Shown in pieces: positions 18,801 through 27,483 of a stretch of DNA of 47,115 nt. Position numbers and translations under genes: made by a program. This DNA is from UMGS1649 sp045651205 (GTDB lineage: Bacteria; Bacillota; Clostridia; TANB77; CAG-465). Every line of letters begins with the position of its first letter. The stretch's first letter is position 1. The notes beneath the pieces are model-generated. The model was not told the origin of the DNA. It was given only the letters and a program-made list of their open reading frames with translations, and did not search any database. The stretch lies in contig JAZRSA010000031.1 of the NCBI GenBank assembly GCA_045651205.1, forward strand, positions 1 to 47,115. Direction: 5' to 3'.

Positions 18801-20217
18801 GACATCCGATAGATAGGTTTACTGGCATAACTTGGAAGTCTGCAGCACCGAAAGAATTAATCATTTTATAAATTCTATTCTTTGTAAAAATGATATAAAC
18901 ATTTTTAAAGAAAACAATTTTAGTTATTTCATCTGTAGGCTCGATTGGAAGCGAAACATAGTTATAATTAGGAACGTAGTGAAAGTTATTAATTTCACTG
19001 AACCAAATTGTGTCGCCTTTGTAGTAAACAGCACGGTTGTACATTTCGCACATACCACAGTCACCTATATTTAAACTTTTAATAGCCTTAGCCTCTGGGT
19101 CTATTTGACCAACTTCATAGTAGTCGTAATAGTCTTCAACTGAAGCACCATTTTTCTTAATTTTAATTTCTACTTCACTTGTAGGAGAATTTTTGAATAC
19201 AACATCATAAACCTTTAAGCCTGTCTTAGTTAAACTAGAGTTTGCAGTTAAAGTTGCTGTTAAGTCAGTTTCTCCTTCTTTGAATGTTATACCAAAGTCT
19301 GTGTTACTTCCTGTATGAAGTATGTTAAGTCTGAACTTAACCCCATTAGGTATAACTGTCAAAGGAATATTATCTGTTGTTGTAAGATAAATACCTTGAA
19401 TACTCTCTGTAGTAAGTCCTTGGTAGTCAACCCAGTATAATGGGTCGTCTCCTAAGACATTGAATCCTACTTTTCTTACTTCCATAGGACTTGGTTTGTA
19501 GGCTTCGTTAGTCTTTCCAGGAACTCCTGTACCACTATAACTAAATGTGTTAGTTTTTCTATCAAAGCAAACTAAACCCTTATCATTACCTGTGAAATAG
19601 ATTTTATCAAAAAACTCGATTGTGTCTATATTACATAAATTTCTGTCCCATTTAAACACTACTGGTAAGTCATAAACTTGACTAGAAATACTTATTGTAT
19701 CTTCATCTAGAATGTTACCTTCGCTGTCATAACTTAACTTAGGTAATTTACAAGTAAACAACCAAGCAGTAGATGTGTTAGTGTAAAGACTAGTAGTTAT
19801 CATTAATATTTGGAACTCATTGTTTTGAGCCCCATAAAGTTTTTGATACTCTCTGTAAGCCTTCTCTCCTGTGAAAGCAGATAAGTTTCTCAAACAATTA
19901 TTGTCGTTTTTCAAAACTTTCATATAAACGATATTATCGTTAAGTTCTTCAGGATTTGGCTCTTCTGGAGTTTTACACTTTGTGCTAGGTATACGCTCAA
20001 ACATATTAAAGATTTCTGAAACAGCATTTAACTTTCCAAAACCTTTTCTTTTGAACATAGAACCTCTTTTGTCCATATCAAAATTAATAATTGATTGGAA
20101 CTCATTGTCTGGAGAAACGTCATCACTGAAGTCTGTGTTTATTCCTCCAACTAGTTGGTCAACTAGATAGAATAGTTTAGACTCAGGATTGCCCCTATAA
20201 TCAGTATATCTTCCCAT
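15862..20217 (-). CDS. Tail nozzle/propeller protein with inserted LamG-like domains (1451 aa)
   Basis: The first ~600 residues look like a T7 gp12-type beta-propeller nozzle. The N-terminus has a QLVGGINTDFSDD-type segment followed by repeated blades such as YAVRYKDKYMLFLN. The last ~160 residues return to this fold (GAMYEYDTTYDDFGRAMEIE to the end). Between them are lectin-like LamG/concanavalin domains. One starts near residue 620 (LEYDFESLNHGDTYILDKSG) and is interrupted by a beta-rich insert. A second is near 1086-1290 (NYKFTSGQGTSIVDSSGNN). The insert probably projects from the tail tip and binds host glycans. Confidence 0.78.
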   Translation of the reverse strand: MGRYTDYRGNPESKLFYLVDQLVGGINTDFSDDVSPDNEFQSIINFDMDKRGSMFKRKGFGKLNAVSEIFNMFERIPSTKCKTPEEPNPEELNDNIVYMKVLKNDNNCLRNLSAFTGEKAYREYQKLYGAQNNEFQILMITTSLYTNTSTAWLFTCKLPKLSYDSEGNILDEDTISISSQVYDLPVVFKWDRNLCNIDTIEFFDKIYFTGNDKGLVCFDRKTNTFSYSGTGVPGKTNEAYKPSPMEVRKVGFNVLGDDPLYWVDYQGLTTESIQGIYLTTTDNIPLTVIPNGVKFRLNILHTGSNTDFGITFKEGETDLTATLTANSSLTKTGLKVYDVVFKNSPTSEVEIKIKKNGASVEDYYDYYEVGQIDPEAKAIKSLNIGDCGMCEMYNRAVYYKGDTIWFSEINNFHYVPNYNYVSLPIEPTDEITKIVFFKNVYIIFTKNRIYKMINSFGAADFQVMPVNLSIGCHAPGTVIPVENELYFASPRGLYALKSNTYVEGIENLKELDTKIKSLTSDVTMYLGEKTDPAIRYNGISKRAYAVRYKDKYMLFLNTAYQEGDLSAIRDIDVLVYQYDLQAFTEIRFPIKPTFLFLLDGAIEAFCTVKEKEDYTKSETVLEYDFESLNHGDTYILDKSGNNRHANIAGNLQLNPGTGVIMSGSTSYIKTGVIGSGVDLTKGFSVDLGCNIVSATSGTLYSFKQALGVSTAEPQSFSIETDTKNGIKGQIVFDTVPNSLDKTSKVNWSLNVTKTSSESPRNGKFSLKVGNTYLIPETSIDLNGGVGVKTGSFTVQHDLIKGYKETWSLNITGEYPTYYKEWENGPDVSINNTQDASWSKYYAMRLSGYATVKDGVGKIYITPAFIVKAGGSIATGSRNIYATVDGTEKSQTLYNLNGAGYKEFKNDWALEFSKNYTGQPTIKLDGRYNINAAINEVQRNWIEMEAFNVTLPKSVQVTKTTWNAFTLSGSKIVDLGIIVDPSDRAIEIRTTSDPHTLEVSIKSEYREETSLVTNNQLVFTGEHQWHIEYEVQSSAIMVKIYMDDIYFGAENFYKDTLVNGTRDASVIFGGINGTIDSFKLTLKDNKEVINYKFTSGQGTSIVDSSGNNLNGSIVGSATWETNKCVSFDGKTGYLALPELDSGVEFSNGFSLEFDGEFDKTSGPSKVLDLAVSATAQNKCGIECGISSLLSGLFLKTTSVSNKSYNIAAQNIDVTVRHRWKFSVVDTGKNYEISAYCDGNLVNSAVFNYGGITNINRKSNYIGKSNTDGEELFKGKLYNLKLSINASSNPVPIYIGAMYEYDTTYDDFGRAMEIELQTKGINLKYPMHTKKLKNIFIKGLGGYKADNFFCEIYSDGHIVNDPRTYNCYVDDITKQIVYDYTENKQLSFNEMESLLGNMRLNKTKLGESAYETRKLIIPARGKNFTVKIYGESDDHLSIESFGFTFKLGKVREE

Positions 20218-20229
20218 CTAATCACCACC

Positions 20230-20688
20230 TTAAAAACTTCCACCATTGGAATTGCTACCAAAGAATCCAATATCTATAGCGTTAGTTGTGTCTATACCAT
20301 AAACACCACCAAAACCTTCTGAATCTATGAATTCTGGAGAAATACCATTTACGGTGTCACCATTAACATATTTATCAACTAATGTCCCAAGTTTGTCCTT
20401 AAAAGAAGTAAGTACTCTATAGAACTCGTCTAAGTATCTATCTGCCTCCGATAAAGAACTGTCATTCATCTTGATACCATATGAGATATATAAACTCAAT
20501 AAGTCAAGTTGCCAATGCTCTGGAATGGCAGCATAATCAGAATTAACGTCTTTATAATAAGGAAAGTTTGTACCACACTCTGTATTTATTCTGGAAATAC
20601 CTTTGTTTCCTATACTTAAAAGGTCAGATTCAGAAAACTTCTCATCAGTAAAGATTGAAGCATTAGTAATAATGTTTTTTAGTGTCAT
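20230..20688 (-). CDS. Head-tail connector/adaptor candidate (152 aa)
   Basis: The start is set at the ATG at 20688 behind GAAGAAGGTGATGAT; a longer reading would run through the promoter at 20711-20739. Helical first half (TLKNIITNASIFTDEKFSESDLLSIGNKGISRIN), then an LDLLSLYISYGI helix: the pattern of small connector-completion proteins that sit between portal and nozzle. Position directly upstream of the nozzle gene agrees. Sequence alone does not prove it. Confidence 0.65.
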   Translation of the reverse strand: MTLKNIITNASIFTDEKFSESDLLSIGNKGISRINTECGTNFPYYKDVNSDYAAIPEHWQLDLLSLYISYGIKMNDSSLSEADRYLDEFYRVLTSFKDKLGTLVDKYVNGDTVNGISPEFIDSEGFGGVYGIDTTNAIDIGFFGSNSNGGSF

Positions 20689-20710
20689 ATCATCACCTTC
20701 TTCTAGCATA

Positions 20711-20739
20711 ATTATACCATAAAAAAAGATTATAGTAAA
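20711..20739 (-). promoter_or_regulatory. Promoter for tail genes
   Basis: - strand TTTACT (20734-20739), 17 bases, TATAAT (20711-20716), with TGG before the -10. The -35 lies in the stem and loop of the terminator just upstream, and the spacer contains its T-tract. Confidence 0.75.
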
Positions 20740-20750
20740 CAACTATAACC
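20721..20750 (-). terminator. Intrinsic terminator after the head genes
   Basis: - strand 9-bp stem (20728-20736 with 20742-20750, one G-T pair) followed by seven T (20727-20721). It starts right after the TAA of the 151-aa head protein. Confidence 0.85.
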
Positions 20751-21206
20751 TTAGGCATTTCTATACTCAATATCTACTTTACCAGTGTTAGCCTCTGAAA
20801 CTTCTTTAATTCTACGATTTATTTCTTCAGCAATAAATCTTGGGAATTTTTGAGTAGTTCCATCAAACTTAACAGTAACTGGAATAGTATTAAATAAGAA
20901 TGTATACACAGGACCAAAGTACTGTGCAAAGATTTTTTGTCCGACAAAATCGACAACATCGTCTTTTTTGCACTTTTCTAACATAACTTTCTTCTTTTCG
21001 ATAATATAAGTCTTTTCAGCCTCTTTCATAGACATTTCAGAGTTTGCTTCAATAGCAGCCTTTAAAGCAGCATTTGCAGCAGCGTTCTTCATTGCCTCAT
21101 CGGCTTTATTTATACTATCTTGAATTGGGTCAGAAGGAGTTGTTTCTCCTTCTAAACCTAATTCTTCTAAAGAAAGTTCCTCATTTGCGTTTACATTTTT
21201 TGCCAC
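20751..21206 (-). CDS. Hypothetical head-region protein (151 aa)
   Basis: Acidic, alanine-rich N-terminus (residues 1-60), then a more globular lysine-rich part with VYTFLFNTIPVTVKFDG. No known motif. It lies directly after the major capsid gene and before a terminator, where decoration or head-completion proteins are usually found. That is the best guess. Ribosome site AAAGGTGGTAATGG. Confidence 0.65.
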   Translation of the reverse strand: MAKNVNANEELSLEELGLEGETTPSDPIQDSINKADEAMKNAAANAALKAAIEANSEMSMKEAEKTYIIEKKKVMLEKCKKDDVVDFVGQKIFAQYFGPVYTFLFNTIPVTVKFDGTTQKFPRFIAEEINRRIKEVSEANTGKVDIEYRNA

Positions 21207-21244
21207 GCTCCATTACCACCTTTCTTTATCTATACTTCTCTAGA

Positions 21245-22264
21245 TTATTCTTGAGAAGCAGCAGCACCAAAGATGTCTTCTCTATCTGCTAGAGTAACAT
21301 CATAAGATGATGCAGAGTATACTTTTGTAATTGCGATTGGGTCAGTAATCTTAGAACCTGTCCACATTTTGTAACCAAATGTAGCCTTTTGTCCAAGTGG
21401 GTCAGCCTTGTCAGCAGTGAATCCTGTATCGAAGAACTTAACACTTCCTGAACCTAATTTAATAATCATATATGGAGAATTTCCTAATACTACTGAAGTA
21501 TAAACATTTACTCCTGAAGCATTAGCAGCAACTGGACAGATTAAACTGTCTGTAAAATACATACCATATGCTTTGTATTTTGCTAATGTTCCTTCTTTAA
21601 TTGGACCATTTTCATTTCCTGGAACTAATAACTTATTAACTAAAACTGGGTCATCTAATAAGTCATTCATTACATTTGGATGTAAAACTGCGATGAATTT
21701 TCCACCATATTTTTTATGACCTCTACGATTGAAGTTAGTCATTGATAATACTACAGTTCTTAAATCTTTGAATGTAATAATATCTCCTGCTTCGATGTCA
21801 TCTACTTTAGTGTTTCCAACACCTACGAAATAACCTGAAGCCTCTGCGAAACTATCAACGATGTCTCTTTCACGAACTTCAGCAGCGTGACGAGATAATT
21901 CTGGTTGATAGATTGTTTTGATGTTGTCGAAATGGATGTCTGCAGCAACGTCAGTTTCTTCCATAACTACACCATATTGATTAACTGAACCTTGAACTTT
22001 GTGTGCTTCTGGTTTTAATGCTGTTGGAGCAACACCTTCAGTTAATCTATGTTTTGAATCCTTATCATAAGGTAAATGATTGTATCTTCTAGCAGTGTAA
22101 GTTTTTGTTCCTTCGTGTAAAGGAATTGAAACTTCATCACCTAAGTTAGAAAATACGAAGTTTGTTTTTTCTAATTTAATCATTTCTAGAATACGTTTTG
22201 ACCAATATTCGTTTTGGCTAATATTGTTTCTTTGTAATACTTCTAGAGTTGTATTTGCTGGCAT
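21245..22264 (-). CDS. Major capsid protein, N4 gp56-like family
   Basis: 339 residues. Features of the N4 gp56-type HK97-fold capsid proteins are visible: LEVLQRNNISQNEYWSKRILEM at the start, then LTEGVAPTALKPEAHKV, then NQYGVVMEETDVAAD, and later GGKFIAVLHPNVMNDL and a substrate-domain-like C-terminus. It assembles the icosahedral head together with the scaffold gene just upstream. Ribosome site AAGGTTAGGTGTTATT. Length fits the family. Confidence 0.92.
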   Translation of the reverse strand: MPANTTLEVLQRNNISQNEYWSKRILEMIKLEKTNFVFSNLGDEVSIPLHEGTKTYTARRYNHLPYDKDSKHRLTEGVAPTALKPEAHKVQGSVNQYGVVMEETDVAADIHFDNIKTIYQPELSRHAAEVRERDIVDSFAEASGYFVGVGNTKVDDIEAGDIITFKDLRTVVLSMTNFNRRGHKKYGGKFIAVLHPNVMNDLLDDPVLVNKLLVPGNENGPIKEGTLAKYKAYGMYFTDSLICPVAANASGVNVYTSVVLGNSPYMIIKLGSGSVKFFDTGFTADKADPLGQKATFGYKMWTGSKITDPIAITKVYSASSYDVTLADREDIFGAAASQE

Positions 22265-22290
22265 AATAACACCTAACCTTTCTTAATTAA

Positions 22291-23175
22291 CTAATTGAAG
22301 TAATTATCTTTTCGATAATCTTCCATTTCTGCTTTGATAATGTCATCTAGAGATAAAGATTTACCACTAGCAACACCATCGTGTTTCTCATCAGTAAGAC
22401 TGTCTAAAGTTTCCAATTTAGAAATTTCTTTCTGTCTTGCAAACTCAGCGATTTTGTCTGACAAAACACCTTTGATAACAACTTCAGGGTTAGGTAATCC
22501 TAATAAAGTATCTACGGTATAACCAGATTCTTCAAGTTTTGAGAATATTTCATCTCGAGCACTTTCACCAAGATTGTAGTCGCTAATAACTTTTTCCATA
22601 GAACTTTTAAAATTAGATGCTTTTTCCATAAGTTTTGACTCTTGGCTTTCTTTCTCTAATTGCTGAATTCTACGGTTACTATCTTGTAACTGTTTATACA
22701 GTACTGGGTCATACCCTTTTTCCTTTGCTTCTTTTTGGATTCTCGCATCTTCATAGACTTTCTTGAAATCTTCTACATCATCATAGCCATATTGAGCAGC
22801 GATTGCTCTTAAGAACTCATCATTTGCAGATAATTCCTTGTTTTTAGCCTTGAATTCTGAATTCTCCTTACGAAGTTGGGCGAAAGAGTAATCCTTCTTA
22901 TCATCATTACTAGGTTTACTTACTGCTGAACTTGTTTGTTTGTCAGCACTTTCTTGGTCCATTGTACCATCATTTGAACCATTTTCATCATTTTCGTTAC
23001 TATCATTATCAACTTCTGCAGAATTATCTGTATTGGTACTTACATCTAAGTCAGCATCTGTTTCAGAAGTAACTTCTCCATCTTGGTCGTCAATATCGTC
23101 TACATCGTCAGTGATATTAAACTCACTTGCTAACATAGCATCAATATCTTCAACACTGTTTAAACTTTCTGCCAT
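22291..23175 (-). CDS. Scaffold protein (294 aa)
   Basis: The start is the ATG at 23175 behind AGAAGGGAAGATAAAT; an upstream start adds eight residues read from leader sequence. The first ~95 residues are extremely acidic (aspartate, glutamate, asparagine and serine runs), followed by a long coiled coil (about 105-205) and a short helical C-terminus. This is the usual form of a phage scaffold and its position between portal and capsid genes agrees. It directs procapsid assembly and leaves before packaging. Confidence 0.85.
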   Translation of the reverse strand: MAESLNSVEDIDAMLASEFNITDDVDDIDDQDGEVTSETDADLDVSTNTDNSAEVDNDSNENDENGSNDGTMDQESADKQTSSAVSKPSNDDKKDYSFAQLRKENSEFKAKNKELSANDEFLRAIAAQYGYDDVEDFKKVYEDARIQKEAKEKGYDPVLYKQLQDSNRRIQQLEKESQESKLMEKASNFKSSMEKVISDYNLGESARDEIFSKLEESGYTVDTLLGLPNPEVVIKGVLSDKIAEFARQKEISKLETLDSLTDEKHDGVASGKSLSLDDIIKAEMEDYRKDNYFN

Positions 23176-23196
23176 ATTTATCTTCCCTTCTAACAC

Positions 23197-23270
23197 AGTA
23201 AATTATTTTAAGACGCTACGGTACGTCATCAAATATGAACACACTGAAATATTACTATCTCATCGAGATT
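23197..23270 (-). other. Leader between the scaffold promoter and scaffold gene
   Basis: About 75 bp of untranslated leader downstream of the promoter. It contains the imperfect inverted repeat GACGTACCGTAGCGTC (near 23212-23227). Its function is unknown; it may be only a weak hairpin before the ribosome site. Confidence 0.4.
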
Positions 23271-23299
23271 ATTGTATCACATTTTTTACAAAATAGCAA
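23271..23299 (-). promoter_or_regulatory. Promoter for scaffold and capsid genes
   Basis: - strand TTGCTA (23294-23299), 17 bases, TACAAT (23271-23276), with TGA before the -10. Placed between portal and scaffold, it gives the capsid genes their own strong transcription. Confidence 0.75.
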
Positions 23300-23307
23300 A
23301 TAAAATG

Positions 23308-23331
23308 AAAAAAGACGAAGTTATCGTCTTT
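23308..23331 (-). terminator. Intrinsic terminator after the portal gene
   Basis: - strand 8-bp stem AAAGACGA/TCGTCTTT (23311-23331) with a five-base loop, followed by a T-tract. It overlaps the portal stop codon. Confidence 0.85.
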
Positions 23332-25237
23332 ACATCATAGGCATTTGTGCTTCTGGAGCAGCATTTTCAATTTGTCCTGCAAGAGCATTTACTTCTGCTT
23401 GTTGTTGTGGAGCAGCCATTAAAGTGTCCACAGCACCATTCATACGTTCTTCTGCTGCTTGCATTTCTTTCTTGAATGATTCCTCTAATTGTTGCATTAA
23501 AGCATCAACTGCTGGAGTTTCCTTATTGTTGTTAATTACCTCAGTAATTGCTTGAGTAATTAATTCAGGGTTTGCTCCGAATTGTGTACCAATTTGATAC
23601 ATCTTTTCAATAGTTTCTGCCTTAGTTTGTGCATCTTGGAATGATAGATTATTAAATCTAGCGATAATCTCATCTCTATTTTCTAAATCTGTATTCTTGA
23701 TGATGTCACTAACTGTTACTGACTTAATTGGAGTATCATATTGTCTTTCTAATCTATAAAGTTCAAGCAGTAATTCTTTTTGGCGTTCTTTACTATAAGG
23801 AGTTTTAGTATCTAACTCAATATAATATTTAAACTCTAAATCTTTAAAATCAGATTTCTTTGGCATTTGAATTTCTGCGAATTTATACTTACCATCTGCT
23901 CCCTTACCATCATTATAAGTAAGTTTTTCATCTGGGTAAACGTGCACTAGATACTCTACTAGGACTGTAGTAATATCTTCTACGAAATCTCTAATATTAT
24001 TAAGAACATCAATTTCGATAATTTTAGCACGTTCAACTGCTAGTGTGGCACCACTAGAAGTATTACCTGCTGTACCAATATCTCCTAAGAATTGGTTACT
24101 GTTTCCAGTAATTTTGTCGATTTGGTTTTGGAAATCTGTTTTAATATTTAAAATTTCTTGTTGAATCTTTGGTGGAACCACAGGTTTCATAGCATTATCT
24201 AGGTTTCCTTCTACAGAATAAACAACACCAGGAGCACCGTTTGCTTTAGCAACCACCTTAGGGTCGACTCCACATCCCTTTCTTACCATCATACTTGGGG
24301 CAGCATAACTCATTGCTGTATTAGTGATAGCACTTTCTATAGAAGTAACTGCTTTTTGTAAGCATAACACTTCATCCATAAGTGATAACCCATAACAACT
24401 TTGTGCAGCCTTCTTCCAACGCATTTGTAATACTGGGAAATTTGTTAAAGGCATATTCTTTTCTGAAACGATTATACCATTAACCATCTTAACCATATGG
24501 ATTTTACCATTTTCTTTTCCATAGTATGTATGAGTAGTGAAAACATCATCTTGCTCAGTAGTGTAGTCATTATCGTAATAAACTTCACCACGTTCAGCAG
24601 CATTAAAAGTCTCAGAACTCATCTTAGCAAGTTTTATTTTTTCATATTTTTCTTCTGCTTCCTCCTTGGAAATACGTCCTGTAACAAACATATATCTAGC
24701 ATCTCTTAAGTTTCTTGCATTTGGGTCAATATAAACTCTAGATGGCTCAATAGCATATGCTTGTAGTTTTCCAAGATTCTTCTTACCTTTTCCTCCGATT
24801 GTTTTGTTTGGTTCTAACACAATATGGCAATAGAACTCTCTAACAATAGCACTTCCTCTAATACATTGACGAACCACACTATCAATGTCCATACGATTCC
24901 ATTCACGCTTATAAACTTTAGCAAGGGCTTCAACAACTTTTTCACTTTCTTGTGTTAAAGGCATTAACTCACCTATATAATCATTTGCTAAAAGTGATGA
25001 AACACGGTTGTCTATTGCGATTGTTGCGTATGGAGTATTCATATTAACTACCCAAGGAGCCTTACTAGCATACTTAGATAGTAAATGTTGGTTTCCTTGA
25101 TAGAAAGCCATATTTTCTGCGTAAGCATCTTGTCTTCCATTATTGAAATTTTTAGCCTTAGTGAATCTATCTAGATATTTTTTGGATTTATCTAATTCAT
25201 CACTAATACTTATCATTTTTACTTCAACTTCTTCCAC
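23330..25237 (-). CDS. Portal protein
   Basis: 635 residues, the usual portal size. The N-terminal half has the typical pattern: YAENMAFYQGNQHLL, then VNMNTPYATIAIDNRVSSLL, then VYKREWNRMDIDSVVRQCIRGSAIV. The wing/stem region has FYCHIVLEPN, EPSRVYIDPNARN and QIDKITGNSNQFLGD. The C-terminus is glutamine/alanine-rich and low complexity. It forms the dodecameric DNA channel at the head vertex. The start is a GTG (25237) eight bases after GGTG; it lies just after the terminase and small coiled-coil genes. Confidence 0.92.
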   Translation of the reverse strand: MEEVEVKMISISDELDKSKKYLDRFTKAKNFNNGRQDAYAENMAFYQGNQHLLSKYASKAPWVVNMNTPYATIAIDNRVSSLLANDYIGELMPLTQESEKVVEALAKVYKREWNRMDIDSVVRQCIRGSAIVREFYCHIVLEPNKTIGGKGKKNLGKLQAYAIEPSRVYIDPNARNLRDARYMFVTGRISKEEAEEKYEKIKLAKMSSETFNAAERGEVYYDNDYTTEQDDVFTTHTYYGKENGKIHMVKMVNGIIVSEKNMPLTNFPVLQMRWKKAAQSCYGLSLMDEVLCLQKAVTSIESAITNTAMSYAAPSMMVRKGCGVDPKVVAKANGAPGVVYSVEGNLDNAMKPVVPPKIQQEILNIKTDFQNQIDKITGNSNQFLGDIGTAGNTSSGATLAVERAKIIEIDVLNNIRDFVEDITTVLVEYLVHVYPDEKLTYNDGKGADGKYKFAEIQMPKKSDFKDLEFKYYIELDTKTPYSKERQKELLLELYRLERQYDTPIKSVTVSDIIKNTDLENRDEIIARFNNLSFQDAQTKAETIEKMYQIGTQFGANPELITQAITEVINNNKETPAVDALMQQLEESFKKEMQAAEERMNGAVDTLMAAPQQQAEVNALAGQIENAAPEAQMPMM

Positions 25238-25239
25238 GA

Positions 25240-25443
25240 TTATTCACCGTCCTTTTTATTTTCAGATTTTATGTATTCTGTTGCAAAGTCAGGACACCCA
25301 TCTAAGTAGACACCTGTGCCTAGAGAGCCACTTTGCAATGCTTCAACTATTTTCTCAAGTTCTTGGAATTTTAAAAGATATTCTGCTTTAAACATCTCCA
25401 AGTCCTCTACTTTTTTCATCAATTCTTTTACTTCTTTTTCCAC
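25240..25443 (-). CDS. Small coiled-coil protein between terminase and portal (67 aa)
   Basis: The likely start is the GTG at 25443, eight bases after AGGAGG; an upstream GTG falls inside the ribosome site. The first ~40 residues form a coiled coil (EKEVKELMKKVEDLEMFKAE). The rest holds a short cysteine-bearing segment. Unknown function, perhaps a packaging or portal cofactor by position. Confidence 0.65.
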   Translation of the reverse strand: MEKEVKELMKKVEDLEMFKAEYLLKFQELEKIVEALQSGSLGTGVYLDGCPDFATEYIKSENKKDGE

Positions 25444-25455
25444 AACAAACACCTC

Positions 25456-27030
25456 CTAATTCATATCAAAATTACCAAAACCGAACACACCTTCTAATCC
25501 CTCAGGATTTAGTAAATCATTTATGTCTGTATCTGGTTTTATTCTATCTAAAAGTGTTTCCTTAGTTTTTCCGACTAAGGTGTCACCTTGATAACACTCT
25601 TTTGGGTCTATAGGAAGTCCCATACATAAATACCTCAAAGCATCCATCAAGTGGTTGTTTCGGTCTATTGGTACATCCTGTAGTATATCGTTCTTATCTT
25701 TTTTCCAAGTATAGTTTCCTGCCTCTTCCTTCAAGTTTACACAAGAAGTGAAGAACTTAAGTTTCCCCATATACATAAAGTCACGAACACGCTCGATACC
25801 ATCTAAAATTGAATTGTTACCTTCTTCTAACCAAACTCCTGACACCTGATAGAAATAATCTTGGTAACTTACACCATCTCTATCTGACTTATTTCTAACA
25901 GATGGGTCGGCTAGGATTGGTCTATACATTCTTGTACCTTCAATTTTTTCCTTAACACGTCTAGCGTGATGTGTTATTGGTTTTTGGACTTCATAATATT
26001 CGTCATAAATGTAGCACACACCTGTCACAGGGTCTATCGCACCACAGCATAAACAAGTAGCGTCAGCCCAACCTTTATCGAATCCATATATTCTTAACCA
26101 TTCCTGCTTTATTGGAAATGGGTCAACGATATGGTCTTTAAAGTCTGGGTAAACAGTACCTTCTTTAACTTCCAAGTAGCAATAAATATATTTTCTAATC
26201 CACTTATCAGACTTACCAACACAAGTGTCAGCAATGAATGACGCTGGCAAGTATTTATTGTCAACTGAAGCCGATAGGAAGGAATGATAAGAAGACTCAG
26301 GTTTCTTTGTCTTAAGTTTGTCATAAGATGTAGTGTCTACACTCTTACTGGCGAATATTTTACCAGACCTCAATAGGAACTCATCTCTAATCCAACCTTC
26401 TTCTGGATTGGACTCAACGATACCCATAAACCTATGCTCCAATTCAAATCCCATTTCGTCCTTAACTATTGCTGCTCGGTTTCTTAAACGAGTTTGTAAC
26501 TGTGTAAATATCTTAAAATCTACACCACTCGCTTCAATAATCCAAAAGGCAGTTAAGTTTAATGACCTAATCTTTTCTTCATTGTCTGAAGCATAAACTA
26601 TAATCTCGTGACCGTTAATAAGTTTATATTTAGGTAACGGAGTATATGTTGGAGGCTTCTCAAAAAACCAAGGAGGTAAGAACTTCTCTAACTCAGGCAG
26701 TACAGCCTCACGAACTTGTTGTAAGGATTGTGCTGTGATAAGAGTTCTACCACCGTTTACTGACATTGCGTGAGTCGCAATCTCAAATGCGTCCATTGTA
26801 GTCTTACCCGAACCATAACCTCCGATGTTAAGTCTAAACTTAGCCTTAGATTTATGGAAAGCCACTTGATGTGGAGCAGGCTTATAGTCAATAAGTGTTG
26901 CTAAGCAGGCTGAACACCTACCATAGAAAACGCTCTCGTGGACTTTTACTTCCCCACCACAGATAGGACATACATATACACGGAAACCATCTTCATCTAT
27001 TTTTACAAACTTTAAATCATCGACTATCAT
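25456..27030 (-). CDS. terL: Terminase large subunit
   Basis: 524 residues. It begins with a zinc ribbon (C21, C24, C39, C42), then the ATPase with Walker A GGYGSGKT (70-77) and a Walker B-like strand LTAFWIIEASG, in which E of IIEASG is the catalytic glutamate. The C-terminal RNase H-like nuclease begins at YGFDKGWADAT, and a later conserved aspartate lies in RNNHLMDALRYL. It pumps DNA into the head and cuts it. Its ATG overlaps the small subunit stop (ATGA). A zinc ribbon at the start is a feature of a subset of podoviral terminases. Confidence 0.95.
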   Translation of the reverse strand: MIVDDLKFVKIDEDGFRVYVCPICGGEVKVHESVFYGRCSACLATLIDYKPAPHQVAFHKSKAKFRLNIGGYGSGKTTMDAFEIATHAMSVNGGRTLITAQSLQQVREAVLPELEKFLPPWFFEKPPTYTPLPKYKLINGHEIIVYASDNEEKIRSLNLTAFWIIEASGVDFKIFTQLQTRLRNRAAIVKDEMGFELEHRFMGIVESNPEEGWIRDEFLLRSGKIFASKSVDTTSYDKLKTKKPESSYHSFLSASVDNKYLPASFIADTCVGKSDKWIRKYIYCYLEVKEGTVYPDFKDHIVDPFPIKQEWLRIYGFDKGWADATCLCCGAIDPVTGVCYIYDEYYEVQKPITHHARRVKEKIEGTRMYRPILADPSVRNKSDRDGVSYQDYFYQVSGVWLEEGNNSILDGIERVRDFMYMGKLKFFTSCVNLKEEAGNYTWKKDKNDILQDVPIDRNNHLMDALRYLCMGLPIDPKECYQGDTLVGKTKETLLDRIKPDTDINDLLNPEGLEGVFGFGNFDMN

Positions 27031-27431
27031 TCGAAGTCCACCTTCTCTGGAACTCTAATAAGAACTATGTTTGAGTTATTAATAGCAGGTCCATTTTGTT
27101 GCATTACTTTTTTGATACCAATGGCATCTTTTTCTCCATTCATAAGACCAGCATCTGCAACTTTGCTGATTCTTTCGTCCTTAAATGACTGAATATACTG
27201 TCTAACAACAGGGTATTCTAGAAATTCCTTCCACTCATCTATGGAAGCAGGGTATTTTTCATCAAGTTCTATGGATGTCAAGCCAATATTGATAGCAAAA
27301 TCTTCTAAATATAAGTTAGCATAACTAAGGTACATCATCTTTTGTTCACTTTCTAACTTAGAATCAGCCCTAATCAACTCTAATAACTTACTTTCTTTCA
27401 CTTTTTCGGCTTTTTTACTAGTTTTTGTCAC
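27027..27431 (-). CDS. Terminase small subunit candidate (134 aa)
   Basis: The start is a GTG at 27431 after GGTGGTGG. Helical and lysine-rich, with a likely DNA-binding N-terminus and a coiled middle. The C-terminus ends in a beta-like VLIRVPEKVDFE, common in small terminases. It sits directly upstream of and overlaps the large subunit. Identification rests mainly on this position and size. Confidence 0.75.
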   Translation of the reverse strand: MTKTSKKAEKVKESKLLELIRADSKLESEQKMMYLSYANLYLEDFAINIGLTSIELDEKYPASIDEWKEFLEYPVVRQYIQSFKDERISKVADAGLMNGEKDAIGIKKVMQQNGPAINNSNIVLIRVPEKVDFE

Positions 27432-27454
27432 ATTTCCACCACCATTCTATGATA

Positions 27455-27483
27455 ATTATACTCTATTTTGCCAAAAAACACAA
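27455..27483 (-). promoter_or_regulatory. Promoter for the terminase operon
   Basis: - strand TTGTGT (27478-27483), 17 bases, TATAAT (27455-27460). It begins next to the T-tract of the terminator that ends the 90-nt RNA unit. Confidence 0.75.

Noticed and set aside
18832..19074. 80-aa + strand frame inside the nozzle gene
   Set aside because: Antisense shadow of the 1451-aa gene; no ribosome site.
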